DNA from: Elymus sibiricus
Lineage: Eukaryota > Streptophyta > Magnoliopsida > Poales > Poaceae
DNA: 64,000 nt
NCBI GenBank assembly: GCA_039707655.1
Contig: CM077664.1
Location: 29,066,781 to 29,130,780 of the forward strand
Direction: 5' to 3'
Part shown: positions 1-12,724 of the stretch, piece by piece
Layout: the number at the start of each line of letters is the position of its first letter
Position numbering within the stretch: position 1 is the first letter of the stretch
The notes under the pieces: model-generated
Database searches by the model: none
Told to the model about the DNA's origin: nothing
What the model saw: only the letters and a program-made list of their open reading frames with translations
Program-made: the position numbers and the translations under genes

Positions 1-3000
1 AATTTTAAATATGAGTGAATTTGAAACAAATACATGGATTTCAAATTAAAAAATTCTGAACTATTCGCAAATTACAAAACAATGTTGGCGAACGAAAAAT
101 TGTTCATGGACTTGAAAATTATGCGTAAATTATAATACTTTTCACGAATTTGAAAATGAGACAAAATGGAAAATAATAATAATAATAAAAAAGTAAAAAA
201 AATTTATATCTAAACAAAGAAAAAAAATGAAACCTTCCCAAAGCCCCAAAATGGACTTTTTTTCTGAGACAAACCGAAAAATGGACATGATTCCCGCTCT
301 TTGATGGCCGTCGCAAATTTGTTCATAGTGCCTGGGCCCAAAATGAGCTAAGTGGCCACAATTGGTGCGACACATTAAAAACTCCATCCTTTTGTTTTTA
401 TAAATTAAGAATATACATCCCTTTAAATAATAAAAGTTGAAAACATTGGAATATAAAACTTTATGAACTTAGAAAAATGTATATATATATATATATATGT
501 TTTAAATATACTCTCTCAAATGGATGTGTGTCATCACAATACGAAGCAACCTGTGGAAGAAGTCAGGGAATGTGATGAACCACCTGCCTTGTAGGCCGGC
601 CCATTTAGTAGATTTTTATTCAATTTGGTACAGGAGATTGTGCCGATCAATTTATAGCTGTATTTTTCTTTTTCCAAAAAGCTTAAACGAACATGACTAC
701 TGTTGAAATTTCTAGAAAAAATTCTGGAACTTTTCTAAACATATATGAATTTTCAAAAAAATTAATAATTTCAAACTCTAACAAATTTTGAAAAATATTC
801 CTCACTATAAAATATATTCCTGAATTGTAAAACATGTTCACAAATTTAAAAATTGTTATCTATATTTATTTTAGAAACTACTGTGACTTTTAAATAATGT
901 TCACTAAAAAGTCCCAAATATAAATATTTACGAACTTGATAAATGTTTGTGAATTTTCAAAATGTAAAATAATAAATAAAAATTCATAAATAAACAATGA
1001 ATGTTCAAACATTTGAAAAACTATACATGAATTTTGGAAATATTCATGAATTTTTGAAATGTTCATGAATTAGACAATGTGAAAAATAAAAAAATTAACA
1101 AGAAAATGAAAATTTTAAAAACAAGAAAGAAAATAAAAAAGCGCAGAGAACCTTCTTAAAAAAAAACAGACAGGTCTCACATCTGCCCGCTAGGTTTTTT
1201 TCTTTTTGTTTCTGTGTTTTTCTTATTGGTTTTCCTATTTTTCCTCATTTCTTCACCGGTTTTCTTGGGTTTTTAGGGTTTTCACCATTTCTTTTCCATT
1301 GTTCTTCTTTATTTTCTTTTCATTTTTAACACTTGTTTCAATACACATTCTACAGTTTTTTTAGTATACATGTGTAACATATTTTAATACACGTTGAACA
1401 TTTCTAAGTACATGATGTATATTTTTCAAATAATTGTTTTAAATGTTTCCGGATACATCTTAACTATTTTTCAAATACACGTTGATCATTAGCTGAATGG
1501 CATGAAGTATTTTTACACTACACAATTATTTTTTTACATGGTATAAACATTTCCTAATATGTCTGAATTTTTTTATGGTAGTCAAACTTTTGTTTATAAT
1601 ATATGAACATTTTTTTGCACTGTATGTGCCTTTCTAAAATGTCACGATACAATTTTTTTTGTAATACTTGAAACTTTTTTGAATGATACGAACCATTATT
1701 TCTGAATTACGTGAACATATTTTTTTTTAGATTGTACAACCATTTTTTTAAATGTTACGATTTTTTTTTTGAAACGTGTGAACATTTATATAAAGACACG
1801 TAAATTTTTGAATGCTATTAACATACTTGGAATCACGCAAAAAAAATCACATTATGTAGGATTGTGCTTAATGTGCGGTGAACATTTTCGAAATTGAATG
1901 AAAAATGGCCATGTTAGAAATATAAGTACAAGTAATATAAAAAAATAAAAGAAAGTGCGATATACTGGCTCCTTCCGGGTTGCTATAAGAAACATATAGC
2001 TGCGCCCCTTTTTGACGGCCTTAAAAAAATAGTCAGCGCCGGCCAGAAGGGCTAAATGGGCCACAATTGTTGACGCCGTTTCAAAATTCCAGTGTTTAGT
2101 ACTCTTTGGCATTTTATATATGTATTTATCTAAATAAAATCAAGTATTTCGAAAAGATATTCATGTAATTAAAAAGGAATTTTTTTAATTCTCATTTAAC
2201 TAAACATATTTAATGTTTTCTACACATTTGTCTATTTTTTAAATATATATTTATGAATTTAAGAAAAGTGTTTACATATTGCACCTTTTAGAAAAAATTA
2301 ATTATAAATTGTTCATGTGTTTTAAATAAACCTTTAATTCAAACATGGTGTTTTTCAAATGTGTAATTTAAAAAGTGTTCACGCCTTAACAATGTTCAAG
2401 TAATTCAAGAATAATTTGCATATATTTTTCAAAACGATGTTTATATTTAAAAAGTAAAATGCAATAAAAGGGAAACGAAAAATAAAAGGGAAACGAAAAA
2501 TAAAAAGGAAAACAAAAAACAAAGAAAATTGAAGAACGGAAAACAAAATGGGCAAAAGACAAAATGGAAAGGAAACAGAATATACTACTCAGTTTGCTGC
2601 TACCATGCTACGTGACGGTGATGACACATCTAGCTTTTCAGTTTCTGGTTTGGATGTGATGGTGATGATTTGTCAGTTCTTCTACCGAGAAGGCAGGAAC
2701 ATTTTATCAACATTTATTACATGGAGCTGCTGAAGTACTCCACTGCTAACAACTTATTGTGTTGTCCCGTTGATGTGGTTATTTTTCTTGTATTGTTCGA
2801 ATAATTTCTTGCCCCAATTTGGTCCACCGCCACTCCATTGTTTCCGACATATTCTGAGGTATTTTGTATTTGTTTTTGCATATGTACTGCTTCCGATTCC
2901 AAAAGAAATGTAAAATAGCATACGGTATGAGCATTATCCATCTGAATTCAACCTGGTTACACCAATAATTTTAACGACATCATAACCCATATATTGGTGG

Positions 3001-3527
3001 TCAAGTAAACAGCAAAAGTTTAGCCTTCAAATGGTTTCATGCCTTGCATTTTGAATGGTGACAATATTTAATTTTTATATGTCCTCACTCCCACATGTTT
3101 AATCACCTTGAGCTCCAATTATTTGTATGTATAAACATAGCCCCGTACAAATCCCCATATAATACATGTTTGTATAAACATAGCCCCGTACAAGTCCCCA
3201 TGCCTGCGGATTTTTTGCAAGGGGGAACAAGACATATACATGTGTTGCTTAGCATAATTTATAGCTCTCTCTTTGAACACATGCTATTGCGCTAGCTAAC
3301 GGCGGTAACCTATACCCAGGGTACATCTATTTACAATCACCTGGCTGAAAAATGAAGCTTGTCTCTAAGGACGTGTAGTGATGATATTTTAGCAATGCCA
3401 TGTAGGATGATTTGCTTAGTTGGAAAAGGATAAACAAGGGGGAAAGGGGGGGCTTGTCTTTGATAGATGATATCGTAGTAAGGAATATTGAATTTATACT
3501 CTAGCCAATCCATCCAAAAGTTTGAAC
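1..3527. other. AT-rich intergenic DNA with decayed 'ttcatgaatttt'-type repeats
   Basis: No gene is recognised here. About 720-1140 holds many loose copies of a short motif like gttcatgaatttt separated by A-runs. The same kind of sequence returns at 30490-30965 and 31318-31735. A pyrimidine-rich stretch follows (1190-1330), then AT-rich DNA with 'gaacattttt' motifs (1330-1850). A (TA)n run lies at about 480-497. At about 3127-3202 a unit containing 'acatagccccgtacaa' occurs twice with a period near 45 bp. Short open frames lack codon bias or domains. It is probably remnants of DNA transposons, but no termini could be fixed. Confidence 0.5.
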
Positions 3528-4295
3528 TAATGGAGATAGGCGGGCAATATATTTCAACATTTTCTCTCACGTCTACGCATTTTAGTCCGTAGAAGAAATG
3601 TGTCGATGAAGGCCGTAGAATCTCTTTTTTAATACGGTGTTGCCAGGGTCTGAAAATATTGTACTCCTAATGGCACTATAGCTTTTGTAATGGTGCAAAA
3701 CGCTAATGCTATATATAGCACATGTTCAATATGTTTCTGGTGGCATGCCCGTAGTGTTTCCATTTTGGTTATCCGATGGAGTCGGTGACGATTTCCAATA
3801 ATTGTAGGGAGGGAGATATTTAATGTTGAAAAGTTGTCCTACTTGAAGATTTGGCCGGTGAGGAATTGGCACTTTGGGAGTCTGAACACACGGATCTGGT
3901 CACACCTGCTTCAACTGGTCAGTCCCTTCGTTTGGACAAAAATAATTCTAGTACTTTATGACCAACTAATCAGTCTTTTGCCTGAACAAGAACGGTGTGA
4001 AACTTCTGCTCAGCTATGGACGTCATGTTAAATCACAAAAGTCACATACGTTGCATATGCAGTGTTGGACGACTAATTCAGGCAGCAAAGACTCAACACG
4101 CGTTTACTCACCAGTCTCGACTAACCCCGCCCACTACGAATGCATGATGTGTGCAAGCTACTAGCTCCATACAAATAAGCCACCAGGACTGTACCAATGC
4201 TGCACACCAGAGCCAACGCAGAAGAGAGGTTAAACACACACACACACACAACACCGCAGCAGAGTAGTTCGGGCCGACATTTCATCGTCGGCGCC

Positions 4296-6560
4296 ATGGT
4301 GGACGGGGGCAAGAAGCCGTACGTGGTGGCAGTGGCAATCCAGGCCATCTACACGGGCCTCTTCGTCGTCTCTAAGGCTGCCTTCGACAGCGGCATCAGC
4401 ACCTACATCTTCATCTTCTACCGCCTCGCTGCTGCCACCGCGCTCCTCCTCCCAATTGTGCTTATCGACTCCACTTGCCGACAGAGGCGATCACCGCCAC
4501 ACCTGCAGCAGCATTGTCATGCCGGCTGCTCTTCAAGCTCTTCCTATACGCCTTACTCGGGTATATACATATGTTAACATATTTGCTATTGCTAGTATTG
4601 GGCAATCCTCCTCTTATTATTTTCGCAAAAATGCAGTCGAGTTCGAACTCATTTCGACATTGAGTTAATTAGTTTACACAAGAGGGATATGGTAGGGTTC
4701 AAATTTTTGATACAGACATATTTCGGCCCACACCAAAATACCAGCCATATCCACATTTAGTTTAGACAATTTTTGACTAAAATTCGAATTTAGTTTGAAT
4801 CTAGTCCCAAATTTTTATGACAAAAATACCAATGGATGTATCCAAATATTGGAATTTTTTTAAAATTCTAGATCGTGGACGACTGTGGTAGCAAGAGGAA
4901 GAAAATAATTGTGAAAATAAAAAGGGATGGTCCAAAGACTGAATAATAATAATAATTTTGGTTTTAAGGGAAAAAATGCAACAGTGGGGTCCATGCATGT
5001 ATCCATACATCAATATTGATTTTAAGAAAAAAAATGTAAAAAAAGTTTGGTTTTAATTTTACAGTAGTCCATGCATATGTATCCATACATCAATTTTGCA
5101 TCCATTGTCATAATTTGATCATGATATATATATATGTCCATGCATATTGCAGGAACACCTTCACCCTGAACGTGTACAACGTGAACTTGAAGCAGACTTC
5201 GGCGACGGTGGGTCGGCGGCCATCAACTCCATGCCCGTCGCCACCTTCCTTCTCGCGGCGCTTCTGCGGATGGAGGCGGTCAAGCTCCAGAGCCACTCTG
5301 GTTTAGGCAAGCTCGCCGGTGTCGCTTTTTGCCTTGCCGGAGTGTTGGTCATCGCCTTCTACGCTGGCCCGTCCATACGCCCCCTTGTCCACAACCCCGT
5401 CTTCGCTCACAAGCCGAACAGTGTCAGCAGTGGCGCTGCGTGGATCAAAGGCACCTTCCTTCTCATCCTCGCTTGTGCAACCTGGTCTCTCTGGATTGTC
5501 ATGCAGGTTATAATCAATATATAAGTGCATATGCATGCAATTAATTATGCATGCACATGCATGTATGTTAATTTGCTTTTACTTGTTTATTTATTTGCAT
5601 ATGGTCTTACAAGAATGCATGTGTGTAATGCATGTAGGTTCCATTGCTTAAAGAATATCCAAACAAGCTGATGGCCACGGCGCTGCAATGCCTGTTTGAT
5701 GCGCTTCAGTCCTTTGTTGTGGCAAATGGTGGTTGAGAAGGACTTCACCAAATGTAAGCTTGGGCTGGACATTGGCCTCCTTGCGGTCCTCTACTTGGTT
5801 AGTTTGAGCTATCCAGTTTTTAATTTATCTTGGTGAATATTAAAAGTAGTCGAGTAATTTTAATTTTAAATGTACAAAGTGATGAGGCTGATGCACACAA
5901 CTCACTCACACCACACTTGGTTAATTGTTACGGGCCTTCTTGGGAACGGGTGTGTTAATGTACCTACAGGCATGGGGTGCGGAGATGAGAGGGCCAGTGT
6001 TTGTCGCGATGTGGAGTCCATTGGCATAGATTTTCACTATCTTTTGCTCATCATTCTTCCTTGGAGAAGCCATTCTCCTTGGGAGGTAATCCTTTGAAAC
6101 ACAACATAAACAACTTTTATGAAATGGCAACATACACCATGATGGAATGACAAAGTGGAGAATATTTTAAAGCTATTGAGAGGAGCGATGTCTATTCTTT
6201 CAAACAAATGATATGTGCATGGAGTGGTATGCTTTCTTAGGGGAACGTGCGGAAACCCCTAAAACCAAAGACAATACTGCTCTCCTGCCAAAAGATTGTT
6301 GACAAGATAGAAGCTCAAGCATTTTAACTATTTTAAATTAATGTCGTGAATGATTGTGTTTATGATCAAAATACGCTTTGCTTTGCAGTATTTTGGGAGG
6401 AATTCTACTAGTTGGTCGCCTATACAGTGTGCTATGGGGTAAATGCAAGGAAAAAGAAAATAATATAACATTAGTGGTCCCAAAGGAAAGTCAAGTTCAA
6501 GGAGACGGAGCGGCAATACAGGAGAAACACGAAGTGGCGGAACTAACATCACAAGTGTAA
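4296..6560 (+). pseudogene. WAT1-related transporter, copy A (pseudogene)
   Basis: This copy is homologous over its full length to the WAT1-related genes at 26732 and 45782, which are plant EamA/DMT-type membrane transporters. The ATG at 4296 is in good context (gccATGg). Exons by homology are 4296-4560, 5153-5516, 5638-5797, 5934-6085 and 6389-6560. Five lesions are visible against copy C: a 4-base deletion near 4491-4497; a 1-base deletion near 5210 (gtgggtcgg for gtggggtcagc); a 1-base insertion near 5724 leading to TGA at 5734; loss of the intron-3 acceptor (cgg at 5931-5933 where C has cag); and TAG at 6027-6029 where C has TTG. Exon 5 is still open to TAA at 6558. A functional product is very unlikely. 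Transcripts or small RNAs acting on the sister genes remain possible. Confidence 0.9.
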
Positions 6561-6947
6561 AGCTCAGCTAACACATGTTAAATTGACAATACACTTGTAA
6601 AAAAATCAAATACACGAGATCAGTAGATACGTAATATCATGAGTATTACTTTTGCACAAAAGAAGAAACATTAATATATATATACTTCTTGTGTTACATG
6701 TTGATTTGGATACTAATACAAGATCTTCAATGTTACACTTCTACCATCAATATGGAAGAATTTTTTTTACATAAGAAATGCATAGTTATGAATATATTGT
6801 TTATGATTTAAGTACTATTATAAGCTTAGCATTTTAGTTGGTATGTTCCTTCGTATAGATGGTCAAAGTATTGAATGTTTGACTAATTTTAGTGTAATAC
6901 AGAATATAAAACTAACATGTACTCTAGTGACATTGGGTAGGGGGAGG

Positions 6948-7281
6948 TAAGTGTTTCTCTACAACCACAACAACAACAACAAAGCCTTTAGTCCCAAACA
7001 AGTTGGGTAGGCTAGAGGTGAAACCCATAAGATCTCGCAACCACCTCATGGTTCTGGCACATGGACTTCCACACACCCCTGCCAATGGCTAGTTCTTTGG
7101 TGATACCGATATGGCGCGTCGCTAAGAGGGTTACGCCCCAACGAAAATCTTTTGGGTTTCATCTCCATAATAGTGGCTGAGTTTTGACGTTGGCTCGCCA
7201 AGCCTATCACAACCTCCTCCTTTACCCGGGCTTGGGACTGGCTGTGTTGAGACAACATAGGCGGAGTTTAAGTGTTTCTCT
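6948..7281 (-). mobile_element. Non-LTR retroposon (SINE or truncated RTE-type LINE) with target duplication
   Basis: A 308-bp insert at 6961-7268 is bounded by a perfect 13-bp target duplication, taagtgtttctct (6948-6960 and 7269-7281). Read on the - strand it ends in a (GTT)n tail (complement at 6961-6982) after 'actaaaggctttgttg', the 3' end familiar from plant RTE LINEs and Au-like SINEs. No open reading frame is expected. The WAT1-C block lacks it, so it inserted after the A/C duplication. SINE versus truncated LINE cannot be decided by eye. Confidence 0.85.
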
Positions 7282-9273
7282 GTATATAAGAAACTAACGA
7301 GTCTTGAAGACATAAAATGATGTTAAATGATCCTTTTTCATAAATCTTATCGAAAGGGGTAGAAATAAAAAATCCTGACAAAGAAGACATAAAATGTTGA
7401 CCCTGTAGTCAGGAACTTCAGGGGAAAAAAGGGTATGTAATCAGGAACTTGAGGGGAAATAATGGTATGTAATCAGGAACTTGAGAGGAAAAAGGGTATC
7501 TTCCCATTTTTTATCACTGGATATAATGCCAAAACATTATTAGTGTTAGCTTCACCGCATGATCAACTAAAGTGCAAAATGTACCACAATTATGTGCCAC
7601 CAAATTATCCTCCCATGTAGAATTAGCCGTACAACTTCATTCTGGAAAATAGTGTGCAATCAAGGCACCAATTAATATATTATATGCTAAAAATACGTGA
7701 AGGGTTAACTAGAAAAAAGATAAATAGGCTAGAAAATCCCATAAAAATCAGAAGCATCTGACAATTGATTCGATGAACCTTCTCTTAGTTAACAAAGCAT
7801 AGCTGTCAGATCCTTGTAACTTCTAGGGCCGACATATATTAACTATGCAACCCATAAATCATACGCATCACCACGTATATATCCTAAACTCAAACACGTT
7901 TTTTCCTTCCATAATTGAATAACATACATACTGGATCATTTATCCAATGGATTGAAAAACCACAACTGCCATTATATGAAATAAATCTTTCAAGTTTCAT
8001 CTCTAGCCTTTTCCTAATGCTTCTCTTCTTCTCCGGCTCTCACACTTTGCAACCTCTTACTACCGCAGCGAGCTGTCGCCCGAGCACCCCAGTCTCACCC
8101 CCGAGATCCATTAGTTCCACTACTGCGCCCTCATAGGACTGCATGCGACCGCCTTCCTCATATATGCTCCTCCCCCACCTACTATCTCCTCCACCACAAC
8201 GTATTACCTTGCGGCATCCCCCTTAGCATGACCACGCAATCTGCGGGGCTTTGGGGTGCCAAGACGCTACTGATCCTTGAGGATTAGTGCCAACCTTGAT
8301 GAAATTCGGTTTCATCCATATCACGGATTCATTTTAGTCTTTTGTGGTTTGTATAAAAGCATGGAGTTGTTTATTTCCTTCTACCATGGACCTTGAATTT
8401 GATGCATGTACTCTATAATGCAAAATTATAAATCTTGACTTAGTGTTGTTTCATTACATCTTAATTATATTCTTTCTATTTTCATGTGGTCAGCAGACAA
8501 AGCATGATTCAATTCATATAGACCACATCTTCGTGCATGCATGCTTTATCTCAGGTTCTTTCAATCTATAGGTTATATGCAAATAAGCCTGATTTGTTCT
8601 CCAGAAGAGTTGTGGTTTTTTGCCAGAGGGATTGTGGTTGGTTATATTTCTTGTATTGTGTTTGGACTAGCTGATTGAGTAGTAGAATTTGAAGCACACA
8701 TGCAGGTCCGATATGAGATCAGTGTGGTCAGACTAGCTAACCTCCTAAATAATCATATCATAGATCATTTTATTTCTGAATTAATTCACAAAAAGACAAA
8801 AAATGTTGTTCTACACACATAATGTTTGATTCATAGATTATTCATACCACATATATTAGCTAGAAATAATAAGCTTACATCATATGCGTGTGATTGATTT
8901 TTTTTTCATGTGATCAATTGAGTTGGATCCCGATTTTAAACTATCTACTTAACACAATGTGCCTCGTCTATCTGTTTCGAGTGTCAACTCTAGCTATCAA
9001 CGTGAGCAAGGATATATATGGTTACATTCCATAAGATTATAGCATTGGTGCCTTGTTTGAAATGAGAATTTCATGATAAGTTGTGGGCAGTAATCCACAT
9101 ACTACTAGTCTAATAAACAGTTCTCTGTTTGGAAGCAACGATTTCTTAAAACCACGGTATTTCGATACTACAGTTTTTAATCCAATGACAAAGGATACTG
9201 TAGTTTATGAGAATGTCAGTTTTTTAAAGTATTTCAAAAACAGTGACGTGTTTGGCAAATAAAGTAAGCAGCG
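7282..9273. other. 3' flank of WAT1-A, no gene seen
   Basis: From 7282 to about 8690 the sequence follows 48440-50645 with scattered differences and without the Helitron of copy C. No exon-like open frame or domain is visible. From about 8690 to 9273 it has no match elsewhere in the window. Confidence 0.6.
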
Positions 9274-12200
9274 TGTAATATCCCCATGTATTAAGCTACA
9301 GTGATCACCCTTTTGATAATGCCAAGTCACCAAGATTAACAGTGCTTGATCATCATTTGAATCATATCTCATTTCAAATTCCAATTCAAATTGAAATTCA
9401 AATATGAAGTAAAAATAAAAGTTGTTCAAGTTTGAAAACTAAAATGTTCATAATATTGCAAATAATCCCAAAGCAATTATAAAAATAAGATCAACATTAT
9501 TGAAATTCCTAAGTGACTCTAACATCCAAAAACAGTATCAAACAGTTGCATTTAAACCCAATTTCATTTAAAACAAAATTCAAATGAAATTATCTTGCCT
9601 CCAAACCTTTTTATGGCACTACCTAATAATGCATAGTAATTATTTGTCAAGGTCACACATTTTGCAAAAGTCATTTGGTGGCTCATTTAATTGCAAACAG
9701 TGGCTGTTTTGTTTAAACAGAAAAGAAAAAGAAAAAATGCCTACTGCCTACTGTTGTGCTGGGCCTAAGTGACTACAGGGGCAGCCCAGCCCACTCCCCT
9801 GGTCGTCCCCTACCTCCCTCCCTCTTTCCTGGCGTATCGCCACCGCAGAGCGCGCACGCCCATGGCCCCCCTGCGAGAGCGCTCGACAACGCATCGCTGC
9901 GGCCCCGCGGCGCCTACAAGACCCCGCGCCCTCCTGGAACCCTAGCTTCCCCCCTCCTCCCCTTCTCTCCCTCACTCTCCCGCCGCAACCGAAACCGCCA
10001 TGGCTGCGCCCTCGTAAGCGTCGTGGCCAACGGCCCCCTCACGCCACTCCACCCTGTCCACCGGCCTCCCCGCCGACGTCCACATCGACCGCGGACTCTT
10101 GTTCGACCGGAGACGCACCGAGCCGTCACCCTCGACCCGGTCTACGCCGCCGGCCACCGGAGATCCTCCTCGTCGCTTCGCCGCCTCCGAACCGCCCCGA
10201 GCCCGCCTTTGCACCCCTACCGGACCGCTGTGAGCGCCGCCTCGCCTCCCCACTCTCCCCTGGCTCGCGCACGGCCTTCGGCCACCTCTCCCGAGAGCTC
10301 CCGTAGCCACCGCCACCGGCCGTCGTCGTTGCCGCCATTTCGGTTACCCCCGACAGCAGCCACTTACCCCAGTAGATGCGTGGCGACGCGCTCGTTCGAA
10401 TGGGACCATCCGCCGGTCGTTTGGTCGACGGAGGGAGAGATCCGACTACGGCCGCCGCGTTCGGGCGTTGCCGCCGACGCGCCACCGCGCCAACTCCGGC
10501 ATGGCCACTGACGGGTGCCCCCCCACCGTCATTAGCACTAATCTAACCCCCCCCACTGACTCGCTGACACCGGGCCCCACACGTTTAATTAAGAGCTAAT
10601 AAAAATGTTTTAATAAATAAACACTGACAGGTGGGGCCGCAGTTACTGTTTAAATGGATAAGCCCCGCTGAATCAGCGTGCTGACTCAGCACTAGGGCCC
10701 ACCAGTCAGTCTCTGTTGACTGGTCTGTTGATCCCGTCAACGGGCCCACCAGTCAGCCACTGTGTGAGCTGGCTGGGTACAAAACTGGGTGAACCTAGCA
10801 ATTTCATTTACTGTTTAAATTCGAATTTAGTAATTAAAATAATTCTAGAAAATGTTTAAAACTTTGAAAAATCATAGAAAATAAACCGTAGCTCGGATTA
10901 AAAAGTTTTCTACATGAAAGTTGATTAGAAAAACGAGACAAATCCGAATACGCCCTCCGTTTACCTTTCACATGCCCACAACTATGCAAACATGGAACCT
11001 TCCCCTCCGGTTTATCTGTCTGACAGATGCCCGAAGGCCGGGAAAATATCCCAGATATTTTCCCGCTTCATCTGCAACGTGTAGTACTGCGATAGGTCAC
11101 CACCAGCACTGCATACTACCATGCCATGCATCGTGCTGCATTTGTTTGCTTGTATTTATTGTTTCTTCCCCCTCTTCTCCTCCGGTAGACGCCGAGACTG
11201 ACGCTGCTCCCGAGTACGACTACACCGCAGAGGACAAGTCCCTTTCAGCAGAGCTTTCAGGCAAGCAAAACCCCCTTGATCATCCAGATATCGCCTAATC
11301 TTCCTCTCTATTGCTTGCATTAGAATTGCTTCTGTTGTTGCTCCGTTAGCTCCTATTCTGATGCATAGCCTGATTTCGTCGCCTACTGTTGATACCTACC
11401 TGCTGTCCTATGATGCTTAGATAGCTATGCTGTTGATCCATCTGTGGCCCATCACCCTTGTCCGTTTGCCATGCTTGTTATCGGGCCGTGATCACTCTGG
11501 GTGATGATCACGGAATTATTACATTACTGTAATACTTTTAAACTGTTAAAGTCGGGCCGGCTCCAAGAGTGCCCGTGAGAGAATAATATTAAAGACGGGT
11601 CGGCTCCAAGAGCACCCGCGAGTGATATTATGGCGGAACGACAGGGCAGGCGGAGACCACCTAGGAGAGAGGTGGGCCTGGTCCCTGATCATGGTCCGTG
11701 TGTTACCAAGTCGGAGCGACAGGGATCCTGTTCGTCTCTGCGAGCTACTAAAACACGCATAACGGATTTGGGTATTTGATATGAGTTGGCCGCTGGCCAA
11801 TACGTACTACCACCACGTGGGATATTGGTTTAATGGGCCCCTCGGCGTCGTATGTATCAGCCGAAAGCTCTGTCAGACGTCCAGTTCAGCATTGCGGCCG
11901 GGACGGACCGGCGCCATCCAGCACACGGGTGGTGCCTGGCTTCACCCTGCACGCAACGACCCGGAGTGCAAAGGGCGATGGGCCCAAGACCCCTGAGCAC
12001 TTAGGATGTAGACCGGCGGGGACCTCTCTGCTGAGCCTACGTAGGACTACGTCGTGTCGATCAGCCGAGGCCGGGCATGACCCGGAAAAAGTGTGTCCGG
12101 CCAGAGTTAATCGAGCGTGTTGGGTAACAGTAGTGCACCCCTGCAGGGAAGTGATCTATTCGAATAGCCGTGTCCACGGTAACAGGACGCTCGGAGTTAT

Positions 12201-12520
12201 ATCCTGATCTACTACAACTATGAATGGATACTGTTACAATGATAAACTGTTACTACTGCTCTCGGGATCACTTTCTCGCAGGGTAGTCGAGGAAGGATCT
12301 CAGGGGCTAATATATACTTATTATTATATGCCGCTATGTTCTACTCTCTTCTGATGCTGCAAGATTGCTTCAAGATGCTAGTCTTCGTTAGGCTAGGCCT
12401 CCCCCTCTGTTCTGGCATTTCTGCAGTTTAGTCCAAAGATATAGCCCCATTCCTTTGATACCGATGCATACTTAGTATAGTTCTGATGTAAGTCTTGCGA
12501 GTACTTTGGATGAGTACTCA
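9274..12520 (+). mobile_element. Long LTR-like block (LTR retrotransposon remnant)
   Basis: The block starts TGTAATATCC and ends GAGTACTCA, consistent with LTR-type TG...CA ends. An AT-rich first part leads into a very GC-rich stretch (9760-10510) and then a mixed tail. The GC-rich stretch opens a 251-codon frame rich in Pro, Arg and Ser that resembles no protein and is read as composition. No matching 5-bp target duplication was found, and no gag, protease, RT or integrase frame is present. It would be a solo or truncated LTR; family not assigned. Its right edge abuts sequence collinear with 50745 onward in copy C. Confidence 0.5.
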
Positions 12521-12724
12521 AGATTGAAACTGAAGAACACATGACCAAACACAAGACGAGGAGCAGTTGATCAACGAGACCAAAACACCACGTGATCTCT
12601 GGTGTTGGGTTTGTCGGGCATAGCATCCGCACCAGAACGACTGGGAAATTAGCAATGAAGCTTCTTCTATTTCACGGAACGCAGTCTTTACTATCGAGAC
12701 CGGGTCACCAAGAACACAAAAAAC
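12521..12724 (-). other. Unidentified conserved fragment shared with 50745-50948
   Basis: About 200 bp match 50745-50948 closely. On the - strand a frame beginning MPDKPNTR is open in the second copy, but it meets a stop here after the residues HVVFWSR. Family unknown. It may be a broken exon or an old transposon piece. It marks the resumption of A/C homology after the LTR-like block. Confidence 0.45.

Larger units (their letters stand above)
3528..8690 (+). repeat. Segmental duplication block, copy A (carries WAT1-A)
   Basis: This block is collinear with 45003-50645: promoter, all five WAT1 exons and introns, and about 2.1 kb of 3' flank. The left limit is sharp: 'taatggagatagg' at 3528 matches the base next to the CACTA terminus at 45002. 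The right limit is near 'gattgagtagtagaatttg' (about 8690). The copies then diverge, and homology resumes briefly at 12521-12724 against 50745-50948. Copy A alone has a retroposon at 6961-7268. Copy C alone has a Helitron at 48753-49167. Confidence 0.85.

Noticed and set aside
9756..10511. 251-codon open frame on the + strand
   Set aside because: It lies in a very GC-rich part of an LTR-like block. The Pro/Arg/Ser-rich product has no domain and the other strand is also open, so it reflects composition.
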